Positions 52,918-61,845 of a stretch of DNA of 64,000 nt are shown here, piece after piece (the stretch's first letter is position 1; each line of letters starts with the position of its first letter). Location of the stretch: positions 114,218-178,217 of the forward strand of contig NZ_AMRL01000006.1 in assembly GCF_000299935.1 (NCBI RefSeq), in the 5' to 3' direction. Both the position numbers and the translations under genes were made by a program. This DNA is from Oceanibaculum indicum P24. GTDB taxonomy: Bacteria > Pseudomonadota > Alphaproteobacteria > Oceanibaculales > Oceanibaculaceae. The notes below the pieces were generated by a model. The model ran no database searches. It worked only from the letters and a program-made list of their open reading frames with translations, and was not told where the DNA came from.

Positions 52918-55020
52918 CTAGGCCGCCAGGGCCATCGCCTCGAACTGGCTGCAGGGCATCGGTTTCGCAATGCCGAAGCCCTGCAGCAGATCGATGCCGA
53001 GGTCGGCCAGCAGCGTGGCCGTCTCCTTGTCCTCCACACCCTCCGCGACCACGCGCAGGCCGAACTGCCGCGCGATCAGCACGATGGCCTCGACAATCTG
53101 CCGGTCTTCGCCATTGTGCGCGATATCGGTGATGAAGCTGCGGTCGATCTTCAGCTCCGCGAAGGGCAGGCGCTTCAGCTGCACCAGCGAGGAATGGCCG
53201 GTGCCGAAATCATCGATGGAGAAGCTGATGCCAGCCTCCGTCAGCCGGCGCATCGCCGCCGCCGCCGCCAGCGGGTCGTGCATGGCGGAATGTTCGGTGA
53301 TCTCCAGGATCAGCTTGCCCGGTCCCACATCATAGTCCCGGACAATCCGCAGCACCCTGTCGACGAAGCCGGGATCGCGGAACTGCAGGGGCGAAATATT
53401 CACGGCCAGGCTGAGATTGCGCTGCAGCGATCCGCTGGCGCGCCAGATGCTCAGAATCCGGCAGGCCTCCGTCAGGGTCCAGCTTTCCAGCTCGCCCAGC
53501 AGGCCGAAACGCTCCGCGATGCCGAGAAACTCTCCTGGCAGCAGCAGGCCGCGCGTCGGGTGGTTCCAGCGGATCAGCGCCTCGACCGAGCGTATGGCGC
53601 CGACGCGGGCACAGACCTTTGGTTGCAGGAAAAGTTCCAGCCCGCCTTCGGCGAAGGCATGGCGCAAATCATGCAGCAGGTCGAACTCACGGTTCGCCGC
53701 TTCATGCATCGCCTTCTCGAAGAAGCGGAAGCGGTTGCTGCCTTCCGCCTTGGCCTCGTACATCGCCTTTTCCGCCTGGCCGATCAGCGCCTTGGCGTCG
53801 CCTTCGGCAGCGGGAAAGACGGTGATGCCGATGCTGACGGTGATCGCAACCTCGCGCTCCCGCAGGACAAGGGGCTGCCAGAGCCGCTTGCGGAACTGGT
53901 CGATATGCTGGATCAGCAGCGCATTCTCGCCGGGGTTTTCGATCACCACGACGAACTTGTCGCCGCTGAAGCGGGCGATGACGCCGGCATCGGGAAAATT
54001 CTGCTGCAGAATCGCCGCCAGCTGCCGCAGGATTTCGTCGCCGGCGGCATGGCTGAGCGAGGCATTGATCAGCCGGAAATTGTCCATGTCGATGAACAGG
54101 ACGGCGCATCTTTCGCCGATCTGCGCGCAGCGCCCGAGAATACGCTCCAGCCGCTCCACCAGCACGAACCGGTTGGCGAGGCCGGTCAGCTGGTCGGTCA
54201 GCGCCAGCTGCATCAGCTCCTCATTCGCCTGCTGCAGGGATTCGTTCAGCGTGTTGGTGGTGACCTCGTACCGGCTGTCGAACAGGGCGGCGATCAGCGT
54301 GCCGCCCAGCACGACGATGGAGGTGATGGCGACTGTCCAGACCAGCCAGGGCTGGGCGTCGTCGCCTGCGGCGAGGCAGATGCTGCCGAGCGGGAAGTTG
54401 GCGGCCAGCATGCCGGTGTAATGCATGCTGGCGATGGCCAGCCCCATGATGCCGGCGGCGACAAGCCGGTACAGCAGGAGCGGGCCGTGCGGATGGCGGC
54501 TGAGATGAAAGGCGATAAAGAGGGCGGCGGTCGCGGCAGCGATGGCGATGAGCACGGACAGCGCGAAATAGATCGGCTGATAGACGATGCCGGGGGCCAT
54601 CAGCATGGCCGCCATACCGACATAATGCATCGCGGCGATGGCCAGCCCCATCAGCACGCCGGCGGTCAGCAGCCGGCGCATCGGCAGTTCCGGGCTGCGG
54701 ATCTGCATCAGCGCAAAGCCAGACAGGGCGGTGGCGATCACCAGCGACAGCAGCGTCAGCCCGAGGTCGTATCCCAACGGAATCGGCAGGTCGAAGGCCA
54801 GCATGCCGATGAAATGCATCGACCAGATGCCGGTCCCCATCGACAGTGCGCCGACAGCCAGCCACAGCCCGCCCTTCGCCGAGGCGACGATGCGCTGCGA
54901 CAGCGTCAGCGTCGTATAGGAGGCCAGCGCCGCGACCAGCACCGACAACGCAACCAGGGCTGCATCGTGGCTACCGTTCAGCATGGCGCCTTGCGGGAAT
55001 GACAGGATGAATTCCGTCAC
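52918..55020 (-). CDS. MHYT-GGDEF-EAL c-di-GMP signalling protein
   Basis: A 700-residue inner-membrane regulator. Seven N-terminal helices carry three MHYT-type motifs (SMHFIGM, AMHYVGM, SMHYTGM), proposed to sense oxygen, CO or NO through bound metal. The cytoplasmic GGDEF domain is degenerate (FSGDKFVVVI), so cyclase activity is unlikely. The EAL domain is complete: SVEALIRWNHP, VNISPLQFRDP, ILEITEHS, SIDDFGTGHSSL, LKIDRSFI and VAEGVEDKETA. Net function should be c-di-GMP breakdown, with the GGDEF part perhaps binding GTP. Monocistronic by spacing. Confidence 0.93.
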   Translation of the reverse strand: MTEFILSFPQGAMLNGSHDAALVALSVLVAALASYTTLTLSQRIVASAKGGLWLAVGALSMGTGIWSMHFIGMLAFDLPIPLGYDLGLTLLSLVIATALSGFALMQIRSPELPMRRLLTAGVLMGLAIAAMHYVGMAAMLMAPGIVYQPIYFALSVLIAIAAATAALFIAFHLSRHPHGPLLLYRLVAAGIMGLAIASMHYTGMLAANFPLGSICLAAGDDAQPWLVWTVAITSIVVLGGTLIAALFDSRYEVTTNTLNESLQQANEELMQLALTDQLTGLANRFVLVERLERILGRCAQIGERCAVLFIDMDNFRLINASLSHAAGDEILRQLAAILQQNFPDAGVIARFSGDKFVVVIENPGENALLIQHIDQFRKRLWQPLVLREREVAITVSIGITVFPAAEGDAKALIGQAEKAMYEAKAEGSNRFRFFEKAMHEAANREFDLLHDLRHAFAEGGLELFLQPKVCARVGAIRSVEALIRWNHPTRGLLLPGEFLGIAERFGLLGELESWTLTEACRILSIWRASGSLQRNLSLAVNISPLQFRDPGFVDRVLRIVRDYDVGPGKLILEITEHSAMHDPLAAAAAMRRLTEAGISFSIDDFGTGHSSLVQLKRLPFAELKIDRSFITDIAHNGEDRQIVEAIVLIARQFGLRVVAEGVEDKETATLLADLGIDLLQGFGIAKPMPCSQFEAMALAA

Positions 55021-55155
55021 GGTCGATGCGGGCCTTCGATCAGGGGAAACGGTATCGGGGCGATGGCGCCGGCCGCAGGTCAGAGCGGACCGGAACCGCT
55101 TTTCATCAATAGATATGACACGAAGAGGTTAAGGCGGCCTTAACCGAAAACAGTT

Positions 55156-55632
55156 TCAGGCGTGGCCGGCGCGCCGCAGCCGGTTGATCGCCAGATCGAG
55201 GGCCGAGAGGAAGCTGGAACGGTCCTTCGCGGAGAAGGGCCGGGGGCCGCTGGTGACCTGGCCGGCGGCGCGCAGATCGGTCATCAGGTTGCGGGTCGCC
55301 AGCGCCATGCCGATGGCGGCCTCGCTGAACGGCTTGCCGTTCGGGCCGATGACCGTGGCACCAGCCTTCACGCAGCGGCTGGCCAGTGGCACGTCGGCGG
55401 TGACCACGATATCGCCGGTGCCGACATTTTCGGCGATCCAGTTGTCGGCGGCATCGAATCCGTCATCGACGACGACGCGGCGGAACAGCGGATTGGGCGG
55501 TACGGCGATATAATCGTTGGCGACGATGATGACGGGCACGCCATAGCGCTCCGCGACGCGGTAGATTTCCGCCTTCACCGGGCAGGCGTCGGCATCGACA
55601 TGGATGGTGATGGGCTTTTTCGGCTCGCTCAT
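55156..55632 (-). CDS. YaiI/YqxD family protein (UPF0178, DUF188)
   Basis: A 158-residue protein. Family marks are [20 protein letters not shown] at the start, [21 protein letters not shown] and [19 protein letters not shown], and the acidic residues recall PIN-like nucleases. [20 protein letters not shown] is also conserved. No activity is known. The methionine before SEPKKP is chosen over the open upstream frame. It lies 37 bases after hemN in the same direction. Confidence 0.9.
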   Translation of the reverse strand: MSEPKKPITIHVDADACPVKAEIYRVAERYGVPVIIVANDYIAVPPNPLFRRVVVDDGFDAADNWIAENVGTGDIVVTADVPLASRCVKAGATVIGPNGKPFSEAAIGMALATRNLMTDLRAAGQVTSGPRPFSAKDRSSFLSALDLAINRLRRAGHA

Positions 55633-55669
55633 GCCGCAGATATAACGGCAAGGCTGCGCGGGGGCAAAG

Positions 55670-57019
55670 TCAGACGGCGCGGGAATGCTTTGCCTTGCCG
55701 GTGGCGAGGTAGGCATCGAACACACAGGCGACGCTGCGCAGCAGCGGCCGCGCCTCTTCCGGCACGGTCAGTACCTCGCCTTCGATCCGCACCAGCCCAT
55801 CCGTTGCCAGTGCCGCCAGTGCTATTCTCTCGCCGCTCAGATCCAGCGTCAGGCCGGCCTCGCGCTGCATCGCCGCCAGATCGACGCGCAGATGGCACAT
55901 GACCTGTTCGATGATGGCGCGGCGCAGCCGGTCTTCGGCTGTCAGTTCGATGCCGCGCGCGACCGGCAGCCGGCCCTCGCCGATGGCCTTGCGGTATTCC
56001 GGCATCGCCGTGACGTTCTGGACATAGCCTTGCGGCAGGGCACCGATGGCCGAGGCGCCAAAGCCGATCAGCACCTCCGCCGGATCGACGGTATAGCCCT
56101 GGAAATTGCGGTGCAGCCTGCCTTCTTGCAGCGCTGCCACCAGCGGGTCGCTGTCTTTCGCGAAATGATCGAGGCCGATGCGCACATGGCCCGCTTCAAC
56201 CAGAAGGTCGGCGATCGCTTGCTGCTGGCGGAAGCGCTCATCGCGGCCGGGCAGGGCGTGGCCGGGGATCAGGTTCATGTGCGGCTTCATGTGCGGCACA
56301 TGGGCATAGCCGAACACCGCCAGCCGGTCCGGCCGCAGCGGCAGGATGCACTCCACCGTGTGCAGCACGCGGGAAACCGTCTGGAAAGGCAGGCCGTACA
56401 TCAGGTCGATATTGATGCGGTCCACCCCTTCGGCACGCAGGGCAGCCATGGCTTCCGCCGTGCTGGACAGCGGCTGGATGCGGTTCACCGCCTCCTGCAC
56501 CTCGCGGTTCACATCCTGCACGCCAATGCTGGCGCGGTTCACGCCGATGCTGGCGAAGGCGCGCACCGTCTCGTAGGAAAGACCGCGCGGGTCGATCTCC
56601 ACGGCAACTTCCGCATCCGGCGCCTTGTCGAACAGGCCCCAGACGAAATCGCCCAGCCGGCGGATATCGTCGGGAATCAGCATGGTGGGCGAGCCGCCGC
56701 CGAAATGCATGTGGCTGACGGTGCGGCCCGGTCCCAGCCGTTTGGCGACCAGCGCGATCTCCTGCTTTAGCAGATCGAAATAAGTGGCGACCGGCTCGTA
56801 GCGGTTCACCACGCGGGTGTGGCAGCCGCAGAACCAGCACAGGCTGTCGCAGAACGGGACATGGAAATAGAGCGACAGCGGCTGTGCCGGGTCGAGCGTT
56901 TCCAGCCAGGCCCCATAGGCTGCCGCGTCGATGCCGGCATGGAAATGCGGCGCCGTGGGATAGCTGGTGTAGCGCGGCACCGGCTGGTCGTATTTGGCGA
57001 GAAGATCGGGCGTCATCAT
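55670..57019 (-). CDS. hemN: Oxygen-independent coproporphyrinogen III oxidase
   Basis: A 449-residue radical SAM enzyme that decarboxylates coproporphyrinogen III when oxygen is low. The 4Fe-4S motif is [14 protein letters not shown] (C57, C61, C64). The SAM-binding [12 protein letters not shown] and [20 protein letters not shown] are present, and [17 protein letters not shown] sequence follows. The opening [20 protein letters not shown] is typical and fixes the start at MM. An FNR/FixK-type box lies 35 bases upstream. Confidence 0.96.
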   Translation of the reverse strand: MMTPDLLAKYDQPVPRYTSYPTAPHFHAGIDAAAYGAWLETLDPAQPLSLYFHVPFCDSLCWFCGCHTRVVNRYEPVATYFDLLKQEIALVAKRLGPGRTVSHMHFGGGSPTMLIPDDIRRLGDFVWGLFDKAPDAEVAVEIDPRGLSYETVRAFASIGVNRASIGVQDVNREVQEAVNRIQPLSSTAEAMAALRAEGVDRINIDLMYGLPFQTVSRVLHTVECILPLRPDRLAVFGYAHVPHMKPHMNLIPGHALPGRDERFRQQQAIADLLVEAGHVRIGLDHFAKDSDPLVAALQEGRLHRNFQGYTVDPAEVLIGFGASAIGALPQGYVQNVTAMPEYRKAIGEGRLPVARGIELTAEDRLRRAIIEQVMCHLRVDLAAMQREAGLTLDLSGERIALAALATDGLVRIEGEVLTVPEEARPLLRSVACVFDAYLATGKAKHSRAV

Positions 57020-57053
57020 GCCGTAACGCTACACCCTCCGCAGACCATCAACC

Positions 57054-57067
57054 TTGACCTGGATCAA
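57054..57067. promoter_or_regulatory. FNR/FixK-type binding site
   Basis: TTGACCTGGATCAA fits the TTGAY-N4-ATCAA consensus of Fnr/FixK/FnrL with both half-sites intact. It lies in the divergent hemN/PAS-protein gap. Its centre is 41.5 bases before the hemN ATG and 64.5 before the PAS ATG. For the plus direction a class II start would fall near 57102, leaving a 23-base leader. For hemN the same geometry would give a nearly leaderless mRNA. Confidence 0.75.
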
Positions 57068-57124
57068 GCTTGAGCCGGGATCGTTCTTGCCGGGGAGAGG
57101 CATTTCAGGAATAAAATCAAACCG

Positions 57125-57565
57125 ATGATCAAATGGGTCGATATCGTTGCCCCTGAACTGCGCGAAATCCACCGGCACTGGTGCGAATTGCGCGGGCCGC
57201 GCCTCATGCCGCATCTCGGTGTCTATAATGCCTTCTCGCCGGTGACATCAGCGGACAGTACGGTGAGCGCGGTGCTGCCCGGCGGCGATGCGGAGCCGGT
57301 GTTCCGCTTCGTCGGCCGGGAGGTGCGCATGCTGTTCCCGCAGTGCGAGGCGGGGCGCGCTTTCTCCAAGGTCTCGCATCTGACGACGCGCGGGACCATC
57401 GTGAATGTGTTTCATGGCGTGCGTCATGCGCGCCAGCCGGATTGCCGGCGCGGGGTCGTGCGGCTGGGCGACAGGAGCCTGCCGTTCGAGCAGCTTGTCC
57501 TGCCCTTCGCCAACGACCAGATTCGCGTGTGTCTGATCCATTCCTGTTTCGCAGTCTGGTCGTAA
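57125..57565 (+). CDS. PAS_5-like single-domain protein
   Basis: A 146-residue protein similar in pattern to the PAS_5 protein at 5163-5633: a helical lead-in (APELREIHRHWCELRGPRLM), then the core (AEPVFRFVGREVRMLFPQCEAGRAFS) and LPFANDQIRVCLIHSCFAVW at the end. There is no output domain. It is divergent from hemN across an FNR/FixK-type box and lies 17 bases before the GAF-protein gene, which suggests an oxygen-linked sensor pair. The ligand is unknown. Confidence 0.78.
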   Translation: MIKWVDIVAPELREIHRHWCELRGPRLMPHLGVYNAFSPVTSADSTVSAVLPGGDAEPVFRFVGREVRMLFPQCEAGRAFSKVSHLTTRGTIVNVFHGVRHARQPDCRRGVVRLGDRSLPFEQLVLPFANDQIRVCLIHSCFAVWS

Positions 57566-57582
57566 GGGGGGAGGGCTTTCGC

Positions 57583-58392
57583 ATGCAGCCACCAGCGATA
57601 CCCGCCGATGAGGAGTTCCGGCTGGCCGCCCTGCACGAGCTGCGCCTGCTGGACACGCCGCCGGAAGAGGCCTTCGAGAAGATCGTGACGCTGGGCCAGG
57701 CGCTGTTCGATGTGCCGACCTGTCTGGTCAGCCTGATCGACGCAAACCGGCAATGGTTCAAGGCCAGGGTCGGGCTTGGGGTGCCGGAGACCCCGCGTGA
57801 GGTCTCCTTCTGCGGGCATGCCATCCATGGCCGCGAGGCCTTCGTCGTTCTGGACGCCAGCAAGGACGAGCGGTTCCACGACAACCCGGTCGTTACCGGG
57901 GCGCCGTACCTGCGCTTCTATGCCGGCGCGCCGGTCTGGCTGCCCAGCGGCTATGCCATCGGCACCGTCTGCCTGCTCTCGCCGGAGCCGCGTCAGTCCT
58001 TCGGAAGTCAGGAGCAGAAATTGCTGGCGTCGCTTGCCAGTCTGGCACTGGAGGCAGTCACCGCCCGCGCGCTGCGCCTGCAGCTGGACCGGGAAAGCCT
58101 GACCCGGCTGCGCTTCGAGGCGGTGCTGGACAGCATGTCAGCACCTGTCGCGCTGGCCGATGATGAGGGGGCGGTGCGTTCGCGCAATGCCGCCTTCACC
58201 GCACTGCCGATGCGTTTCCCGGAGGTGGCATGGCTGGCGGAGGAGCCGATGCGGCTGCCGGCTGGCCTGTTGTCCGCGCCCGAACTGGATACCGAAGGCA
58301 TGACATCGCTCACCCTGTCCGGCGCGGACGGCACATGCGTGCTGGACATCTACCGCGATGCCGGCGGCTATGCTGTGATTGGCCGCGATTGA
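57583..58392 (+). CDS. GAF-domain protein with C-terminal PAS-like region
   Basis: A 269-residue protein. A GAF domain covers about residues 25-165: FEKIVTLGQALFDVPTCLVS, QWFKARVGLGVPETPREVSF, then CGHAIHGREAFVVLDASKDERF and GYAIGTVCLLSPEPRQSF. Such domains often head phytochrome-like or diguanylate cyclase proteins. A helix and a PAS-like half (FEAVLDSMSAPVALADDEGA) follow, but no kinase or cyclase domain comes after it. A GGGGGGAGGG ribosome binding site precedes the ATG. It may be part of a split sensor acting with the preceding PAS gene. Confidence 0.82.
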   Translation: MQPPAIPADEEFRLAALHELRLLDTPPEEAFEKIVTLGQALFDVPTCLVSLIDANRQWFKARVGLGVPETPREVSFCGHAIHGREAFVVLDASKDERFHDNPVVTGAPYLRFYAGAPVWLPSGYAIGTVCLLSPEPRQSFGSQEQKLLASLASLALEAVTARALRLQLDRESLTRLRFEAVLDSMSAPVALADDEGAVRSRNAAFTALPMRFPEVAWLAEEPMRLPAGLLSAPELDTEGMTSLTLSGADGTCVLDIYRDAGGYAVIGRD

Positions 58393-58416
58393 GGCTTGCG
58401 AGGGGAGACACCGGGG

Positions 58417-59052
58417 ATGACGCTGGAGCATTGGCTGGTCTATCTGGTGGCGGCCTTCGGCCTGTCGCTGACGCCGGGACCGAACGGGCTGCTGGCGCTG
58501 ACCCATGGCATGCGTTTCGGGCTGCGCCGGTCGGTCGCCACGCTGCTGGGTGGTGTCGCCGGCTTCCTGCTGCTGATTGCGGTATCGATGGCCGGGCTGG
58601 GGGCGCTGTTGGCGGCGTCGGAACAGGCCTTCACCATTGCGAAATGGCTGGGCGCCGCCTATCTCGTCTATCTCGGCATTCGTACCTGGCGCGCCCCGGT
58701 GACCGCCCCGGTGCGGGCGGAGAACCTGCCGGATAGCGGCGGGCGGCGGGAAGGGCCGGCGGCGCTGTTTCTGCAAGGCTTTCTGGTCGCCACCTCGAAC
58801 CCGAAGGCGCTGATCTTCTTCGCGGCCTTCCTGCCGCAATTCATGGTGCCCGGCGTGTCGCTGCCGCTGCAGTTCGTGATCCTGGGCGGCACCTTCGCGG
58901 TGGTGGAGTTCCTGTACGAGCTGGTGCTGGCCGGCGCGGCGCAACGCATCGCGCCCTGGCTCTACCGCCACGGGAAAATGGTGAACCGCGCGGCTGGCGC
59001 CACCTTCATCGGCATCGGCGGTGTGCTGGCGACGGCCAACCGCGCGGTGTGA
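58417..59052 (+). CDS. LysE/RhtB family amino-acid exporter
   Basis: A 211-residue membrane protein with about six helices. The family opening is LVAAFGLSLTPGPNGLLALT with the conserved PGPN motif, then HGMRFGLRRSVATLLGGVAG and KWLGAAYLVYLGIRTWR. NPKALIFFAAFLPQFM carries the second signature. It exports amino acids or derivatives; the substrate is unknown. The ATG before TLEHWLVYL has GGGGAGA upstream and is preferred over a start seven codons earlier. Confidence 0.92.
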   Translation: MTLEHWLVYLVAAFGLSLTPGPNGLLALTHGMRFGLRRSVATLLGGVAGFLLLIAVSMAGLGALLAASEQAFTIAKWLGAAYLVYLGIRTWRAPVTAPVRAENLPDSGGRREGPAALFLQGFLVATSNPKALIFFAAFLPQFMVPGVSLPLQFVILGGTFAVVEFLYELVLAGAAQRIAPWLYRHGKMVNRAAGATFIGIGGVLATANRAV

Positions 59053-59070
59053 TATCCCGCCGCCCGATAT

Positions 59071-60072
59071 CTACCAGTAACGGACGTCGATATCGGGCGA
59101 GAGTGCCGTCAGGAAAGGCCGGGCGTCGAACAGCTCGCCGGGCGCGCGGACGCCGGTGGGTGGCTGGTTCGCTTCCAGCAGGCGAAGACAGGCGGCAACG
59201 ATCAGGGGCGCCGATACGGCGTAGATGTCCTGTCCGCTTGCCGTTGCACGGCGGGTTTCCCCCGATACCGTCGCACGAACATCCATGACGAAAGATTGCG
59301 CGGACCGGCCACGGGAATCGACCGCTTCAGGGGCGGGGCTGTCCGCGGCCTTCAGGTCGGCGAGCGGCTTCAGGTTCATATAGCTGGTCATCGCGGCAGG
59401 CTTCAGATGCCGGGCGATCAGGATGATTTCGCTGAGCGGCACGCAGGTGACGGGCTGCGCCCCGAGCGGCGCGGGGAAATCCCAGTCGGTTGCGGGCGGC
59501 GGCGCGGGGACGGTGACCAGCTGATGGTCGCGCACGATCAAACGCTGGTAAGTGTTCTTCCTGCCGGTCAGGCGCGTGCCCGATGTCGGGTGCCAGCTGT
59601 CCAGCCCCACCGCGATGTCGATCCGTTCGACAGTCTCCGCAGGCTGCACGAGCGATGAGGCGATAAGGTCCGCCAGCCCGCCGAAGAAGGCCATGGCGGG
59701 CAGGATGGTTATGCCAGCCGCGCGCGCCGGTGCGTCATAGCGTTCGAACAGCCGTTGCGCGGTCACCTGTTCGGCGGCGAGGTCGAGATAGGGGATGCCG
59801 GCACGGATCGCTGCCTCCACGGCCGGTTCGGCGGTGTCGAGGAACGGGCCGGCGCAGTTGATCACGGCATCGGCTCCCGCCAGGGCGCGCGCCAGATCGT
59901 CCGGCTGCGAGAAATCGAGCACCGCGCAGGGCGTTTCCTCGCGCCCGATGGGCGTGAAATGGCTGCTGCGGGTGAAGGGCCGAACGGTCACGCCGCGCCG
60001 CTCCAGCTCCGCCACGACGAAGCGGCCGGTATGGCCGCCTGCCCCCAGCACCGCGATGGTTTTCCCGGTCAT
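59071..60072 (-). CDS. Saccharopine dehydrogenase-like NAD(P)-binding oxidoreductase
   Basis: A 333-residue protein with an N-terminal Rossmann domain (KTIAVLGAGGHTGRFVVAEL), followed by LDFSQPDDLARALAGADAVI, CAGPFLDTAEPAVEAAIRAG and ILPAMAFFGGLADLIASSLV. The pattern is that of the saccharopine dehydrogenase/trans-acting enoyl reductase group. The C-terminal domain is less conserved. It is divergent from a TetR repressor gene and its promoter holds two palindromes, so it is probably induced when the repressor releases. Substrate unknown. AAAGGTGA precedes the ATG. Confidence 0.85.
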   Translation of the reverse strand: MTGKTIAVLGAGGHTGRFVVAELERRGVTVRPFTRSSHFTPIGREETPCAVLDFSQPDDLARALAGADAVINCAGPFLDTAEPAVEAAIRAGIPYLDLAAEQVTAQRLFERYDAPARAAGITILPAMAFFGGLADLIASSLVQPAETVERIDIAVGLDSWHPTSGTRLTGRKNTYQRLIVRDHQLVTVPAPPPATDWDFPAPLGAQPVTCVPLSEIILIARHLKPAAMTSYMNLKPLADLKAADSPAPEAVDSRGRSAQSFVMDVRATVSGETRRATASGQDIYAVSAPLIVAACLRLLEANQPPTGVRAPGELFDARPFLTALSPDIDVRYW

Positions 60073-60090
60073 GAAAGTCACCTTTCTATT

Positions 60091-60136
60091 TCGATACTGA
60101 TCAGTATCGATATTGAAAATGACACCGATCGGTATC
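60091..60136. promoter_or_regulatory. Tandem TetR operator palindromes
   Basis: First site (60091-60110) is a perfect 20-base palindrome, TCGATACTGATCAGTATCGA. The second (60121-60136), GACACCGATCGGTATC, repeats the same half-site spacing with one asymmetric base. They lie between the divergent oxidoreductase and tetR genes, 18 bases from each ATG, and would cover both promoters. Confidence 0.82.
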
Positions 60137-60153
60137 GCGGTCAATATGGGCGC

Positions 60154-60738
60154 ATGGCGAAGACACATCCTGATGTAAGGCAAGAAAGCCGGTCGGACCG
60201 GGTAAGGACGCAGATCCTGGAAACGGCCTCGGGGCTGTTCTATCGCAATGGCGTGCGCGCCGTCGGCATGGAGCAGATCGTGGCGGAGTCCGGCATCGCC
60301 AAGACGACGATCTACCGGCATTTCGAGACCAAGGACGCGCTGATCGAGGCCTTCCTGCAGAAGGAAGACGCGGAGTTCTGGGCGCAATGGGATGCGGTCG
60401 TCGGCGATGCGTCCGGCCTGGAGGCGCTGGACCGGCTGAGTCTGTGGATCGGCAATCGGGTGCGGCGCGACGGCTATCGCGGCTGTCCGCAGCTCAATCT
60501 GGCGGCGGAATATGCGGACGAAAGCCATCCGGCGCGCATCGTCGCGCGCGCCCACAAGGCGGAGATGTTCCGCCGGCTCTCCCTGCTCTGCGCCGGACAG
60601 GGAGGCACTGACGCCGACGAACAGGCCATGCGGATCGCGCTGTTCTTCGATGGCGTGTTCATGAGCGGCGGGCGCCTGAATGACAGGGACGCCCCGGAAC
60701 TGGTCCGGCGCGCGGTACGCCGGCTGGCGGCCCCTTAG
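60154..60738 (+). CDS. TetR-family transcriptional repressor
   Basis: A 194-residue regulator. The HTH domain is RTQILETASGLFYRNGVRAV, GMEQIVAESGIAKTTIYRHF, then ETKDALIEAFLQ (residues ~18-67). The C-terminal ligand domain contains RRDGYRGCPQLNLAAEYADE and FFDGVFMSGGRLNDR. The GCPQLNLAAEY segment is typical of TetR proteins controlling nearby oxidoreductases. It is divergently placed to the oxidoreductase with palindromic operators between, so autoregulation plus control of that gene is expected. Confidence 0.92.
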   Translation: MAKTHPDVRQESRSDRVRTQILETASGLFYRNGVRAVGMEQIVAESGIAKTTIYRHFETKDALIEAFLQKEDAEFWAQWDAVVGDASGLEALDRLSLWIGNRVRRDGYRGCPQLNLAAEYADESHPARIVARAHKAEMFRRLSLLCAGQGGTDADEQAMRIALFFDGVFMSGGRLNDRDAPELVRRAVRRLAAP

Positions 60739-60788
60739 AGACTGGTCAGGACGCTCGCTGCAAAAGGGAGTGACCGGCCATGCTCCCC

Positions 60789-60935
60789 TCAGCCGGTGGC
60801 GGAGGCTTCGGTGAGTAGGCCAGGCAGGCTGACGCTCCTTGCCGCCTCATCAATGTCGCGGATCACATTGTCCGGCAGCTTGATGCCGCTGGCCGACAGG
60901 TCGGCCGCGCAGCGCGGATACCGGGAAGCGATGCG
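60789..60935 (-). pseudogene. Probable remnant: 48-codon in-frame open stretch after the dehydrogenase stop
   Basis: Directly after the TGA of the dehydrogenase gene, the same frame stays open for 48 codons (RIASRYPRCAADLSASGIKL, then PDNVIRDIDEAARSVSLPG and LLTEASATG) before a second TGA. It has no ATG and no ribosome binding site. Composition looks like real protein, with regular codon use. It may be the tail of a deleted gene or a read-through extension; I cannot place its family. Confidence 0.35.
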
Positions 60936-61829
60936 TCACGAGGCGTCTCCCTGCCATCCGTTCAGCTTGTCGTAGAGCAGGCCCAGCGCTGCATTGTCGA
61001 GATCGGCATGACCGGCATTGCACAGGCCGGTCATCAGCTGGTGGGCGAGGCCGGCCGCCGGCTGATAACGCCCGTAATGCGCGCCGACGGCGGTCGCGAT
61101 GCCGAGGTCCTTTTTCATCAGCGCGGCGCGGAAGCCGCCCTGCAGCGTGCCTTCCAGATAGCGCAGCCCGTGCCCTTCCAGAACGCCGCTGCGCCCGGTA
61201 CCGGTGGAAACCACCTCGCGCATCACCTTCGGGTCGATGCCGGCGGCACGGGCGATGGCAACCGCCTCGCACACGCCCATTAGATTCACCGCCACCATCA
61301 GCTGGTTGCAGGCCTTCAGCGCCTGCCCGGCGCCCTGCGGACCGACATGGTGGATGTTCTTGCCCATCGCCGCGAAGGCGGGTTGTGCGCGCGCCACCAC
61401 AGCTTCCTCGCCGCCGATCATGATGGTCAGCGTGCCCTCGTCCGCGCCCTTCTTGCCGCCGCTGATCGGCGCATCCAGGAAATCGGCGCCCGCCTCTTTC
61501 AGGGACGTGGCGATCTCCTGCGCCTCGAACGGTGCGATGGTCGAGCAATCGACCAGCAGCCCGCCTTTCCAGCCCTCTGCTGCCAACCCGTCCTCGCCCA
61601 GCGCGATCCCGTGCACGGCGGCGGCATCGGGCACGCAGGAGATCACCAGCTTGCAGGCAGCGGCCAGCGCCTTTGGTGTGGCAGCGGTCGAGGCACCCAG
61701 GCCCTTGAAGGTTTCAGCCTTCGCTGCGTCGCGTGTCCATACTGTCACGTCGAAGCCTGCCTTCAGCAGGTTGCGGGCCATGCCATTGCCCATCACGCCC
61801 AGGCCGATGAAACCGATTTTTTCAGCCAT
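60936..61829 (-). CDS. 3-hydroxyisobutyrate dehydrogenase-family NAD(P)-dependent oxidoreductase
   Basis: A 297-residue beta-hydroxyacid dehydrogenase. The Rossmann loop is IGFIGLGVMGNGMARNLLKA. The substrate loop is LDAPISGGKKGADEGTLTIM. The catalytic lysine lies in GAGQALKACNQLMVAVNL, where the usual N-N pair after the lysine reads N-Q. It may act on 3-hydroxyisobutyrate, tartronate semialdehyde or a related acid; the residue change and unknown context do not permit a choice. It lies 16 bases after a short membrane-protein frame on the same strand. Confidence 0.9.
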   Translation of the reverse strand: MAEKIGFIGLGVMGNGMARNLLKAGFDVTVWTRDAAKAETFKGLGASTAATPKALAAACKLVISCVPDAAAVHGIALGEDGLAAEGWKGGLLVDCSTIAPFEAQEIATSLKEAGADFLDAPISGGKKGADEGTLTIMIGGEEAVVARAQPAFAAMGKNIHHVGPQGAGQALKACNQLMVAVNLMGVCEAVAIARAAGIDPKVMREVVSTGTGRSGVLEGHGLRYLEGTLQGGFRAALMKKDLGIATAVGAHYGRYQPAAGLAHQLMTGLCNAGHADLDNAALGLLYDKLNGWQGDAS

Positions 61830-61845
61830 TCTCTAAATCCTCCAG

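Noticed and set aside
53116..55002. A 628-codon plus-strand frame
   Set aside because: Antisense to the MHYT-GGDEF-EAL gene; low-complexity Gln/Asp/Gly product.
55127..55145. Palindrome GGTTAAGG/CCTTAACC
   Set aside because: No T-tract and no clear gene arrangement that needs a terminator or operator here.
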